Of a stretch of 64,000 bases of DNA, positions 8,001 to 15,558 are shown one piece after another (within the stretch, counting starts at the first letter, position 1; each line of letters begins with the position of its first letter). The translations under genes and the position numbers were made by a program. This stretch comes from an uncultured Alphaproteobacteria bacterium (GTDB taxonomy: Bacteria > Pseudomonadota > Alphaproteobacteria > Rs-D84). Below the pieces are notes generated by a model. That model saw nothing but the letters and a program-made list of their open reading frames with translations. It was not told the DNA's origin and made no database searches. The DNA lies in contig CARVLU010000001.1 in NCBI GenBank assembly GCA_949082785.1, positions 276,772 to 340,771 of the forward strand, given 5' to 3'.

Positions 8001-8749
8001 TTTAAATCAATGGGCACACGGCTGTTGGTGTTACGCAGGGTGCGCATCCCCATATATCCCCGCGCCAGCGCAGAATACCCGTGCATCATCAACAGATAAT
8101 TTTGGGCATATGTATCGGTTAACAGTTTAAAATTATCCTTTAACAGGCCATCTGTGGTGGGGCTGTAATAATTCAAGTTATTGGAATAATTTTCGCGTTC
8201 GGACGCGGCATTGGGCATCGCGGGCCCATACGGCAATGTCATCCCCACTTCTGCCCCCGGATTGGGATTTGTGCCGCCGCCGCCATTGGGACGGTCCCCG
8301 CCGGAAATTCCACTGTCGTTGTCATTGCCGGGGTCCAACACATCCGTCAACAGCAACAGCCCACCTATGACAACGGCGGCCCCCGCCGCCGCCAATGTCA
8401 CACTCTGGGCGGAAGACAGCCCGCTGAACAGCCCGCCACTCTCGGTCTTGGGCTTGCGACTGTTATAGCGTTTAATTTGCTGGTCGCACTTTGACGCGTC
8501 GGCGCCGTACATTTGTAAAATCTGGGCCGCGCGCATATCGTTGTTCATCAACGCCGTACAAACGACGGACAGCCCCGTGCTGTCCACATAATTGATGTCC
8601 GCGCCATTGTTGACCAATGCCTGGACCTGTTGAATATCTGCATTTTTTGCCGCGGCCAATAATTGTGCCGCCACCATGAATTCATTTGCCGCAAAAGACG
8701 CAACCGGTGCCAAAAAGAAACCAACCAATAAAATTCTGATGTATTTCAT
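5063..8749 (-). CDS. Autotransporter with ankyrin repeats and a subtilase-like passenger
   Basis: 1228 residues. Signal peptide about 1-21; ankyrin-like repeats about 25-95 (LLAAAKNADIQQVQALVNN, then NNGADINYVDSTG); a hydrophobic Gly/Ala segment about 113-136; a subtilisin-like passenger about 255-740; a C-terminal autotransporter beta-barrel from about 930, ending in Phe-rich strands (FMLKFSHRLGV). S8 signatures are GHGT (His346) and SSMAGAAGAV (Ser about 721). The segment where the catalytic Asp usually sits reads VALITTNG, so the Asp appears replaced. It may be an inactive or altered protease displayed on the surface. Ankyrin repeats at the N-terminus of an autotransporter are unusual. Single gene with its own terminator. 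Confidence 0.8.
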   Translation of the reverse strand: MKYIRILLVGFFLAPVASFAANEFMVAAQLLAAAKNADIQQVQALVNNGADINYVDSTGLSVVCTALMNNDMRAAQILQMYGADASKCDQQIKRYNSRKPKTESGGLFSGLSSAQSVTLAAAGAAVVIGGLLLLTDVLDPGNDNDSGISGGDRPNGGGGTNPNPGAEVGMTLPYGPAMPNAASERENYSNNLNYYSPTTDGLLKDNFKLLTDTYAQNYLLMMHGYSALARGYMGMRTLRNTNSRVPIDLKGNNLGPDPVLGGRPVNVALITTNGVNATTDSSLGDRLVPWTTTNANGTAANGASNDMISSKYYNNKIIRGPDSQSLSDDSTVEDAAFVNDFDLSGHGTAIHNGAASATDNLLGKVVGGKDTGYTTADYMGFMPNGQMTIFRTGGGTGMKNVTSTGPAGTYTIAGSSLATGDTLVLFGKTLTVTRTGNTVSATDGTTTYNGYLGADGYLYLNTNADGTVAGQINQAYVMADGNLTLNKQLGQIDYMNYRALLKGGALWAAGDLNDNNGRSRADILANASIVPAMRGISTETINTILASGTSQTDYQTTFINLVNKYYDQDTNDGTNGVTNALPGTDAMAFFQGLGSSWQPLVLFSTGSYDTGNSTWAGQTQTATFENAAPLVFSNLEHLFASVVAVGLTGVGTAGTSSVTSYSPTGKIAVQQWRDQNGTPDDPSDDKYYKARVCGVAGRGTNGLDPWCFAAAGLTDELAVSSMAGAAGAVKSAFDYLNNKQLFTLLALTADGPYLGTTTDGQALTKAELQAYLQNLYILPDDYQFRVDKQGENYLDVFKEVFGYGLVNIERATKPDSKIYFYDGNLNKIVTANGNAYWRQASRTVFRSSSAFNPRAATISAPFYDKLESTDGELAMPRVWRNEFELNPNDARGLYMGDVLGELRVRADDARVQKTQIGAMRFELGTSDKAWADNLNGLDTLGFEYDMGNLDMAAGFQRHFTDGASRFDATGNPILALASNAITGGATYNFGRWAFGARAYTGAVTDETLLENDPTVTAQNEPARLGLVRGGQASIAMQTKRFDLTTAVGVSHETQTVLGAQTGGLLSLGQGDTTYVDVAARFRVTDNVTLHARSTFARTTADAAGEFILGVDSITSDALSFGVDAGAFTFAVARPLAVTGGRMQYSHADYDIVETPDGKYDLVVSNTGVADLDLRPEKRELRFTGTYRRKLGEFTDGAFGFIYRINPNNISEFGNESVFMLKFSHRLGV

Positions 8750-8817
8750 ATAAATTCTCTCTGTGTGATAAATGTTACATAAAATCTGACCACCTGTCCA
8801 GAGAAAATGTTTAAATA

Positions 8818-8843
8818 AGAAAGACGCCCCAACCCGGGGCGCC
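8818..8843 (-). terminator. Intrinsic terminator downstream of the coiled-coil gene
   Basis: GCGCCCC/GGGGCG stem followed by TCTTTCTT on the minus strand, about 20 bp after the stop at 8864. Confidence 0.75.
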
Positions 8844-8863
8844 TGGATACGACCATTTAATAT

Positions 8864-9556
8864 TTAGTATTCATAGATTGCACGACTACGCTTAATCTTA
8901 ATATGAATGGTTGTCTTGGCACGACGAACGGTATCCACCAATTGATTATAATTGTTGATGGTCCCGTTATTAATATTGATGGTGCCATTGTTCTGGCCGT
9001 TGCCGTTGATAATCACACCCGAATTACCATCATGAACCGGTGTCGCGGACGTCTGGGCGGGCGTTGTTGTGGACACGTCGCGCACGATGATGACGGTGTC
9101 GCGTTTCGCCACCGGGGCCGGCGCGGGGTTAACGGGCTTTTTCTTGACCGGTGTTTTTTTGTTCGGTGTATTCTTATTCGGCGCGGTCGGACGACGCTTG
9201 GAACCACGACAATCATTCAAATCCGTGTTCAGATGCGCAATGGAATCATTCAGAACCGCGATGGAATCCTCTAAGACATAAACAGAATCCCGCAACCGGT
9301 CATTGTCCCGTTCCAGGGTGGTGATTACACTGCGACGGGCGCCGGCTTCTTGGGTCAAATCATCAACACGGCGGCCCAAACTGTCTTTTTCAACCGTCAA
9401 ATCACGCACCAAATCCGCGGCGGCGGCATAATGATTGCGGGCGTCTTCTTTGTCACTGCATTGGACAACCGCGATCGACAGCAAAATCACCGCAACAGTC
9501 CCGGCCCCAATATGGCACCAGGTTTTCTTATCAAATTTCGGCATTTTCATCGCCAT
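8864..9556 (-). CDS. Membrane-anchored coiled-coil protein, function unknown
   Basis: A 230-residue protein: one membrane segment (about 14-32), a heptad-rich region about 45-115 with repeated DS(I/V)xxLxDSI units, a Lys/Pro-rich linker (NKKTPVKKKPVNPAP), then an Asn/Gly-rich stretch (INGNGQNNGTININNGTINNYN) and a basic tail. No enzymatic motif is visible. The DSI-type coiled coil and NG-rich tail look more like Bacteroidota proteins than alphaproteobacterial ones (impression, not tested). It could be an envelope spacer or phage-tail-like structural protein. The upstream 160 bp hold nothing I recognise. Confidence 0.6.
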   Translation of the reverse strand: MAMKMPKFDKKTWCHIGAGTVAVILLSIAVVQCSDKEDARNHYAAAADLVRDLTVEKDSLGRRVDDLTQEAGARRSVITTLERDNDRLRDSVYVLEDSIAVLNDSIAHLNTDLNDCRGSKRRPTAPNKNTPNKKTPVKKKPVNPAPAPVAKRDTVIIVRDVSTTTPAQTSATPVHDGNSGVIINGNGQNNGTININNGTINNYNQLVDTVRRAKTTIHIKIKRSRAIYEY

Positions 9557-9718
9557 TTTTCCACCTTTTTTTTAATTAATCACATAATTATTATAGACAA
9601 AATTACAATCTTTGTCAAGACAAACACGTAAAAATAATCCATTAAAAAAACATCCCCCGGTACATTTTCCCTTTGCGTCGCGGCGGCTTTTTATGATATA
9701 ATTTTCACCAAGAGAGAA

Positions 9719-10591
9719 ATGAACAAAAACACAGTATTTTTTATTTTCACACTGCTGCTGGGGCCGATTGCGTCCGATGCGGCAACCACGTGTTCACGTG
9801 CGAATTTGACACGCTGTTTGGATTCGGCCTGTGCCATTAATGTGGGCAGCAATCCCGCCGCCCGGTGCCAGTATTGCGGCACCGCCAGTGCCGGCGGCAT
9901 GCCCGCCGACAACGGCATGCGCAGTGTGTCCGTCGGTCAATCCGCATCCAACACCATCAGTGCGCGCGAATTAAAAAACGCCCCGGCTGACCCCGGCGCC
10001 CGCTATGCGTGGGCAACGACGGAATGCTTGAAAAAGGTTGCCGGTTGCACCCCTGACAATGTCGCCGACATTTATGACCCACTGATTGAACAATCGTGCC
10101 GCGCGGCCGGCATCAATGCGCAAATGGCAACGTTACAGGCCGCCGCCCGCAAAACCAAAAGCCAGTCTTCGTGCGCGACTGATATTCGGGCGTGCCTGAT
10201 TGACGTCAAACGGTGCGGCGCGAATTTTGCCGCATGCGAAGACAACGCCGATTTTGATAAATTCTTTGCCGCGTGCAGTGTGGAATCCACCGGATGCACC
10301 GATTACACATCCGCCATCCGCACCGAATTAATCGCCGCGCGCGACGCCGCCATTAAAAACGCCGATGTCGCCCTGGCGGGCATCGTCAATTCGTACCAGA
10401 GCGCCCGCGACAGCAAACTGAAAGCGGTGCAAAACAACTGCACAAACAATGCGGGCCGCGACGAATGTATTCAGACCGTCTGTGCGCGCAATATGCGTAA
10501 CCAGTGCGGGGCAAATTATCCGGCTGAAAAATCCATGGCCACACTGATTTGCAAATTTCATGACTTGGCCTGTGACAGATTAAAGAAATAA
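9719..10591 (+). CDS. Secreted Cys-rich protein, large Cys-module family (member 1)
   Basis: 290 residues with a signal peptide (about 1-22) and about 20 cysteines. It contains CATDIRACLIDVKRCGANFAAC, a C-x6-C...CG-x-(N/D/T)-(F/Y/W)-x2-C module that recurs in the neighbouring gene and in the proteins at 50.6, 53.1 and 55.8 kb. Helical regions alternate with Cys modules. Likely periplasmic or surface located and disulfide-bonded. First gene of a three-gene cluster; the next starts 6 bp after its stop. No named domain recognised. Confidence 0.7.
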   Translation: MNKNTVFFIFTLLLGPIASDAATTCSRANLTRCLDSACAINVGSNPAARCQYCGTASAGGMPADNGMRSVSVGQSASNTISARELKNAPADPGARYAWATTECLKKVAGCTPDNVADIYDPLIEQSCRAAGINAQMATLQAAARKTKSQSSCATDIRACLIDVKRCGANFAACEDNADFDKFFAACSVESTGCTDYTSAIRTELIAARDAAIKNADVALAGIVNSYQSARDSKLKAVQNNCTNNAGRDECIQTVCARNMRNQCGANYPAEKSMATLICKFHDLACDRLKK

Positions 10592-10597
10592 CGCGCG

Positions 10598-12493
10598 ATG
10601 AAGACAAAGATAACACAAATCTGTTTTGCAAAGACAAACGCACGCCGCTGGATTGCGGTGGCTTGTGCGTTTGTGGCGGCAACCGGTACCGGCACAACGG
10701 CCGGATATGGGGCCGCGGTCGTCCAACGTGGCAGTGCGAACGCCACCACGTCGCGTCCAACGGTCAGCCGCACCAATAATGCGGGCCGCATGCCAACATT
10801 AATGGCCCAGCCCAGTGTTACACCATCGGCACCCGAAACGACACCCGACCCCACGCCCACAACACCGGATGACCCGACGCCAGAAACACCGACAGATACC
10901 GCGCCGGTTGTAATTGAAAACAAATCATCCCAATTTGATGCCACATTGGCGGGCAACAGTGCGACCAACACCGATGCCACCGCCGATGCGCGCGCAGAAA
11001 TGATACGCCGTCAACGCGCGGCACTGGACGCGGCGGACGCCACCACGGCGGCAAATAACGCCACGGCCAATTCGGTAACATCCGGATTAAACAATTGCGA
11101 CGCGGGTCTGCGGGCCTGTATGATGGACAAATGCGGTCGTGATTATTCCAAATGCGCGGGCGACGGGGATACAATATGGGGCGACAAAATGGACGCATGC
11201 CGCCGCAGCATTTCCGTACAATGCACCGGCGAAGAATATCGTATGTTCGCGGCCGAGATTAAGGCCGACCGTGACCTGAACGCGAAACTGGCGTCTTATA
11301 ACGATGTTATCGATTGCGGGAATCAATATAACGATTGCATTTTGACCCAATGCGGAACGACATTTAACAAATGCCTGGGGCGGATGGCGGAAAACGCCGC
11401 CATTGCCGCATGTGATAAAATTGCACGCGAATGTCTGTCGGCCGACAACGGTCTGGCCAACCGCACGATGCAGGTTTTGGCCACCCTGCGCCAAGATGCC
11501 GAAGTTCAGGTTAAAAAAGACGAACAGCGTCTGTATGCCCTGCGCGACCAGATGGTCGCCCAGTGCAGCCGTTTGGGGGCAATGTTCGACGAACGCAGTC
11601 TGGATTGCGTTTACACCGTCAATTTCTTTGCCAACAATTCATCAACCCCATACGCATCGAAAAAGGCGTACGCCGGTTCCACATTTGATTGTACCCAAAA
11701 TTGGTTTGGCGTTGATATCACCACGTTCAAAGAAAACGCATTCCGTTTGACCCGTGAACAGCAATCTGCGACATCCGCGATGCTGGGCGCCGGATTGGGT
11801 ACGGCGGCGGGTGCCATTTCGTCGGGCGCCATCAATCGCGCCATGGATCGGCAAAAGGCTGATAATGCCCTGAAAAAGGCGGAAAAAGAACACGCGGCAA
11901 ATTACGGCGATAAAAAATCTGATAAATCTGGCGATATGGATGCGAAGGACAAGATAGATAACTCTAAAACAACAAATAACCAGGCACAGACGCCCGCACA
12001 ACAGTCTGACACACAAAATAATAATACGGTCCCAGGGGCACAATCTGGCGGTGCCAATGCGCCATTATCCAATAATTCAAACGCAACGCAACACAAAACA
12101 CGAATGATGCCGGATGAATGTAACACCCCGAAACGGTGGCACAGCCTGGCATCATTTGGGGTATCGACGTTTCTGGCGGGCGGCGTGCATCAGCCGGAAT
12201 CACGTGGAAAATTGATGGATTCGGTTGTTAAACCTTTCCAATCGACATGTGAAAACGCCGGCGGAACCTTTGCAATCATGGAACGTGAATACAAGGTTGC
12301 AAAAAACGTATGCGGCACATACAACAAATACGACGCCGTCTGGTGTAAATTCAGCACCGGCGACACCAGCAGTGGCAGCACCCGCTGTAAACAGATTTTC
12401 GGGCGGTACAAACACCGTGACCACGTCAGCCAAAACGGCATAAACACAGAAAATCTGTACACGGCATGTGAACTGACCTATGGCGACGACTGA
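10598..12493 (+). CDS. Secreted Cys-rich protein, large Cys-module family (member 2)
   Basis: 631 residues. The N-terminus has a basic stretch then a hydrophobic segment (about 17-35). A Thr/Pro-rich linker (TPDPTPTTPDDPTPETP) follows, then Cys modules CDAGLRACMMDKCGRDYSKC and CGNQYNDCILTQCGTTFNKC. A Gly/Ala hydrophobic segment (MLGAGLGTAAGAISSGAI) precedes a polar Lys/Asn-rich region and a Cys-containing C-terminus. Linker plus Gly-zipper plus Cys modules also occurs in the protein at 60.7-62.7 kb. Second gene of the 9.7-14.7 kb cluster. Function unknown. Confidence 0.65.
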   Translation: MKTKITQICFAKTNARRWIAVACAFVAATGTGTTAGYGAAVVQRGSANATTSRPTVSRTNNAGRMPTLMAQPSVTPSAPETTPDPTPTTPDDPTPETPTDTAPVVIENKSSQFDATLAGNSATNTDATADARAEMIRRQRAALDAADATTAANNATANSVTSGLNNCDAGLRACMMDKCGRDYSKCAGDGDTIWGDKMDACRRSISVQCTGEEYRMFAAEIKADRDLNAKLASYNDVIDCGNQYNDCILTQCGTTFNKCLGRMAENAAIAACDKIARECLSADNGLANRTMQVLATLRQDAEVQVKKDEQRLYALRDQMVAQCSRLGAMFDERSLDCVYTVNFFANNSSTPYASKKAYAGSTFDCTQNWFGVDITTFKENAFRLTREQQSATSAMLGAGLGTAAGAISSGAINRAMDRQKADNALKKAEKEHAANYGDKKSDKSGDMDAKDKIDNSKTTNNQAQTPAQQSDTQNNNTVPGAQSGGANAPLSNNSNATQHKTRMMPDECNTPKRWHSLASFGVSTFLAGGVHQPESRGKLMDSVVKPFQSTCENAGGTFAIMEREYKVAKNVCGTYNKYDAVWCKFSTGDTSSGSTRCKQIFGRYKHRDHVSQNGINTENLYTACELTYGDD

Positions 12494-12512
12494 TAACAAC
12501 AGGGAAAACAAA

Positions 12513-14738
12513 ATGAAAAAAATCTGGGTTGGATTTTTAATGACAATGGGCGCGATGCCGGCGATTGCGGTTACCATTTCTGGTACGGTCACGGACAAGT
12601 CCGGCGAACCACTGGTGGGGGCAACAATCACGGCCGCTGGTAACAACACCTTCGGCAAGCTCACCGATAAAGACGGCAAGTTTTCAATAGATAACTTTCC
12701 TGACAACAGCCAGATTGTCATCCGCTATATGGGTTATGAGCAACAGACTGTACCCCCCAATCAAAATTTGACCATCATCATGGAAGAAGATTCACAATTG
12801 CTGGCCGAGGTTGTTGTCATCGGAAATTCAAGCCGCGCGTGCAACCAAAAAGAACTGGAACAAGCGAACGCAAAATCAGGTCATACCGTCAGCACCCAGG
12901 ATGGCGTTCGCTGCGTTCCGGATACGTGCGATGAACCGCGCTATAAAAAAACGGGGGCCGGGGCCAACACCACCTGCGAAGACCAGGTGGACAAAGAATG
13001 CCAAACACCCAAAAACGCCGACAGCGCAAAATATATCTGGGCTGACGGCAAATTAATTTGTCAGCCCGCATGCAAACCCGGATTCGACCCCGTTGACGGC
13101 AAATGCGTCGCCATTGCCGGCAATTGCGCACAAAAACCGGAAAACGCAAAATCTGCACATCGCGCATTTGACGCCGCCACAAAAACAGAGGTCTGCCTTA
13201 TCGACGAATGCGTATCAGGTTTCCACCGCAGCGACGACAAAAAATCCTGTGTGGCCGATGCCAAACCCAAATTATCCGAAGAAGATTCAAAAAAACAAAT
13301 CGAAGAACTGCGTGACAATGCGCAAAAAATGCGTGACAAAGAACAATCCACCGAAAACAAATTGCTGGGCGCGGCGGCGATTGGTACAACCGGCATCGGG
13401 GCGATGAATTTGATGTCCGGGGCGGCTGAACAATCGGCCGATGATGACGCCGAACGCGCGATGCGTGCATATTTGGAAACATTTCGTTGTGATTACGGCC
13501 GCGGTGCCAATATCCGTGGCGGCGACGTTGACATTGAATTGCCGGGCGGTAATGATTTGATGCCGCTGTATAACGAATACCGCGCCCTGGCCGCGGAATT
13601 ACAGGTGACAAAAAACGCCCTGGGGATGATGCCGGGGATTGAATTCGAAACCATTTTGGACAAGGCGAACACCGGCCTGTACGACGATGTTGGCACGGGC
13701 ATTACGGGCGGCGCATACACGTCGGTTGCGCGTGCATTGATGGATTCGACCGGTGCGGACGCGGCGGCCTGGGCCCAGCAAAAGGCCGACGCCGAACAAA
13801 AAACCAAAACCGGCCTGATTACCACCGCCAGTGGTATTGGAATTGGCATTGTGGGCAACCTGGCGTTGAACAGCGGCGCATCCAAGAAAGACCAGACCGA
13901 CAAAATCCTGGCGAAATACGCCCCGCTGAAAACACTGGAAGATAATGTGGCCAAATTGCCCGACAATGACCCCAAAACGTGTCCGGCGGGCGCAACGGGT
14001 ACCCATCCAAACTGCAATTGCGGCGCGAAATCCGTGTATAACAACAATACCGGGGAATGCGACAAATGCCCGGGGGACAAAGTCGCCCTGAATAACAAAT
14101 GCGACTGCCCGGACGGCACCCAACCATCCGATGGCGACACATGTGTAACAACCAACATCACGCCCCAATGCAACATAAATGCCGACTATGTGCAATACGA
14201 CCCCAGCACCGGCAAGTGCAGCTGTCCTGAGGGATTCCAGAAAACCAACAACCCGGAATCCCCATGCGTATGCCCGTCCGAAACCCATGAAGTCAAAGAC
14301 GGTCTGTGCGTAAAAAAAACCACACCGGCCCCCGCACCGACACCGGTTGCAAACACCCCCGTGGCTGCGCCCCAGAAAATTACACTGTCGGCCAAGAATT
14401 TGTTCCAGACCGGCAAATCCACACTGACCCCGACGGCACAAAATGAATTGGCGTACTTTGCGGGCCAATTCGCCACCGCCACCCAGGGCAGCAACGACCC
14501 ATACTGTATCGTTATCGTCGGCCACACCGACAGTACCGGTACATTGACCATCAACCAGAAATTGTCGAATGACCGTGCGGCGGCCGTGGGTAATGCATTG
14601 ACCAACGGGTATAAAATCCCGGCGGCAAACATCCGCACCAGTGGTGTCGCCAACGCCGAATGCTCGGTAAAGCGCCCCATATCAAGTGACGATTGCCGCA
14701 AGGTAACCATTACAGTCACCAACAACGCATGTCCATAA
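12513..14738 (+). CDS. Chimeric outer-membrane protein: Bacteroidota SusC-type domain, Cys-rich region and OmpA domain
   Basis: 741 residues from the ATG at 12513, preceded by AGGG; the Met at 12480 overlaps the upstream gene and precedes no signal peptide. Signal peptide about 1-19. Residues about 20-105 (ISGTVTDKSGEPLVGATI ... LTDKDGKFSI ... VVVIG) are a carboxypeptidase-regulatory-like domain in the form found at the N-terminus of Bacteroidota SusC/TonB receptors. Then come EGF-like Cys segments, two Gly-rich hydrophobic segments and a C-terminal OmpA domain with VGHTDSTGTLTINQKLSNDRAAAV for peptidoglycan binding. The first domain was probably acquired from Bacteroidota (inference). No TonB beta-barrel is present. 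Third gene of the cluster. Confidence 0.8.
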   Translation: MKKIWVGFLMTMGAMPAIAVTISGTVTDKSGEPLVGATITAAGNNTFGKLTDKDGKFSIDNFPDNSQIVIRYMGYEQQTVPPNQNLTIIMEEDSQLLAEVVVIGNSSRACNQKELEQANAKSGHTVSTQDGVRCVPDTCDEPRYKKTGAGANTTCEDQVDKECQTPKNADSAKYIWADGKLICQPACKPGFDPVDGKCVAIAGNCAQKPENAKSAHRAFDAATKTEVCLIDECVSGFHRSDDKKSCVADAKPKLSEEDSKKQIEELRDNAQKMRDKEQSTENKLLGAAAIGTTGIGAMNLMSGAAEQSADDDAERAMRAYLETFRCDYGRGANIRGGDVDIELPGGNDLMPLYNEYRALAAELQVTKNALGMMPGIEFETILDKANTGLYDDVGTGITGGAYTSVARALMDSTGADAAAWAQQKADAEQKTKTGLITTASGIGIGIVGNLALNSGASKKDQTDKILAKYAPLKTLEDNVAKLPDNDPKTCPAGATGTHPNCNCGAKSVYNNNTGECDKCPGDKVALNNKCDCPDGTQPSDGDTCVTTNITPQCNINADYVQYDPSTGKCSCPEGFQKTNNPESPCVCPSETHEVKDGLCVKKTTPAPAPTPVANTPVAAPQKITLSAKNLFQTGKSTLTPTAQNELAYFAGQFATATQGSNDPYCIVIVGHTDSTGTLTINQKLSNDRAAAVGNALTNGYKIPAANIRTSGVANAECSVKRPISSDDCRKVTITVTNNACP

Positions 14739-14825
14739 CCCACCACCATTGTGTCATTGCAATTTGCAATGACACAGCGGGGGTACGCAGACAGCGCGCG
14801 GGCGCCCAGATGGGTAAAAACACGC

Positions 14826-14962
14826 TTGAACAAAGCCCCGCAATGCGGTATAATACATGGCGTTCCATCGGTTTAAACATGCCGAATTTAATGGGACGAT
14901 TATCCTGTACATTTTATTCGTTTTAAAAATCCCCATTTTCTGCCCTTTTTATTTATGAATTT
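14826..14962 (+). promoter_or_regulatory. Conserved promoter-leader cassette 1 (MPxxxVGL genes)
   Basis: TTGAAC (14826-14831), 17-bp spacer ending GCAATGCGG, TATAAT (14849-14854). The leader contains AATGGGACGATTATCCTG and later CCCCATT, which can close a long hairpin, and GCCC followed by a T-run. The same block with the same spacing lies before genes at 29802 and, on the minus strand, 42408; the promoter alone lies before 26636. No RBS of the usual kind is seen near the ATG at 14963. Confidence 0.8.
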
Positions 14963-15529
14963 ATGCCGATTCCAAACGTCGGTTTGTGTGCGGCATTATT
15001 GGCCGCATCTGATGGTCATGCCCTGAGTACAAACTGTATCGCATCCAGAATGTGTAACGGGGATTGTTTTGAATTTGTTTTGCCCGACCCGGCATGCCAA
15101 AGATCCGAAACCTACTACTATAACAATTATGGCGTGGCAACGTGTAATACATGCGATTCCGGTTATGACCGCAGGGCCGCCATAATTATGATTCCCGGGT
15201 GTAGCAACAGCGTTGAATATTACGCATGCGTTGAACAATGTAACGGGTGCAGCAATTGCACCAGTGACGCCGCATGGTCCGCCCACACCGCCGGATATGA
15301 AAAGAAAGTCATCCGCGGATGTAATTGTAATACGTGCCAGGCAGCAACGATATATCGGTGCGCCGCCGGGTATTATGGCACATCGTCAAACGGCACATCT
15401 GGATGCACACGGTGCCCCGATAATGGCAACAGCGGTGCCGGCACGACATCGGTCACGGGATGCTGCATATCGGGCGGCGCGGATACGTCGGGCAACTTTT
15501 CCTTTACCCCGAATTGCTGTTATTCATAA
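14963..15529 (+). CDS. Small secreted Cys-rich protein, MPxxxVGL family
   Basis: 188 residues beginning MPIPNVGLCAALL, a start shared with three other genes that have the same promoter and leader. It has about 26 cysteines in CxxC spacings (CNTCDSGYD, CNGCSNC, CNCNTC, CTRCPDNG). The C-terminus, GADTSGNFSFTPNCCYS, matches the (D/T)xSGxFxxxxxCxY(S/T) tail of the relatives at 30.2, 30.2-30.5 and 44.4 kb. The hydrophobic beginning suggests export, though it lacks the basic n-region of a classical signal peptide. The repeated GYYGTSS...CxxCP resembles EGF/TNFR-like folds. Ends at a bidirectional terminator shared with parC. Confidence 0.7.
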   Translation: MPIPNVGLCAALLAASDGHALSTNCIASRMCNGDCFEFVLPDPACQRSETYYYNNYGVATCNTCDSGYDRRAAIIMIPGCSNSVEYYACVEQCNGCSNCTSDAAWSAHTAGYEKKVIRGCNCNTCQAATIYRCAAGYYGTSSNGTSGCTRCPDNGNSGAGTTSVTGCCISGGADTSGNFSFTPNCCYS

Positions 15530-15558
15530 AAACACCCCGCAAATGCGGGGAATTTTTT
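15530..15558. terminator. Bidirectional intrinsic terminator
   Basis: CCCCGC/GCGGGG stem flanked by T-runs on both strands, between two convergent genes. Confidence 0.85.
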
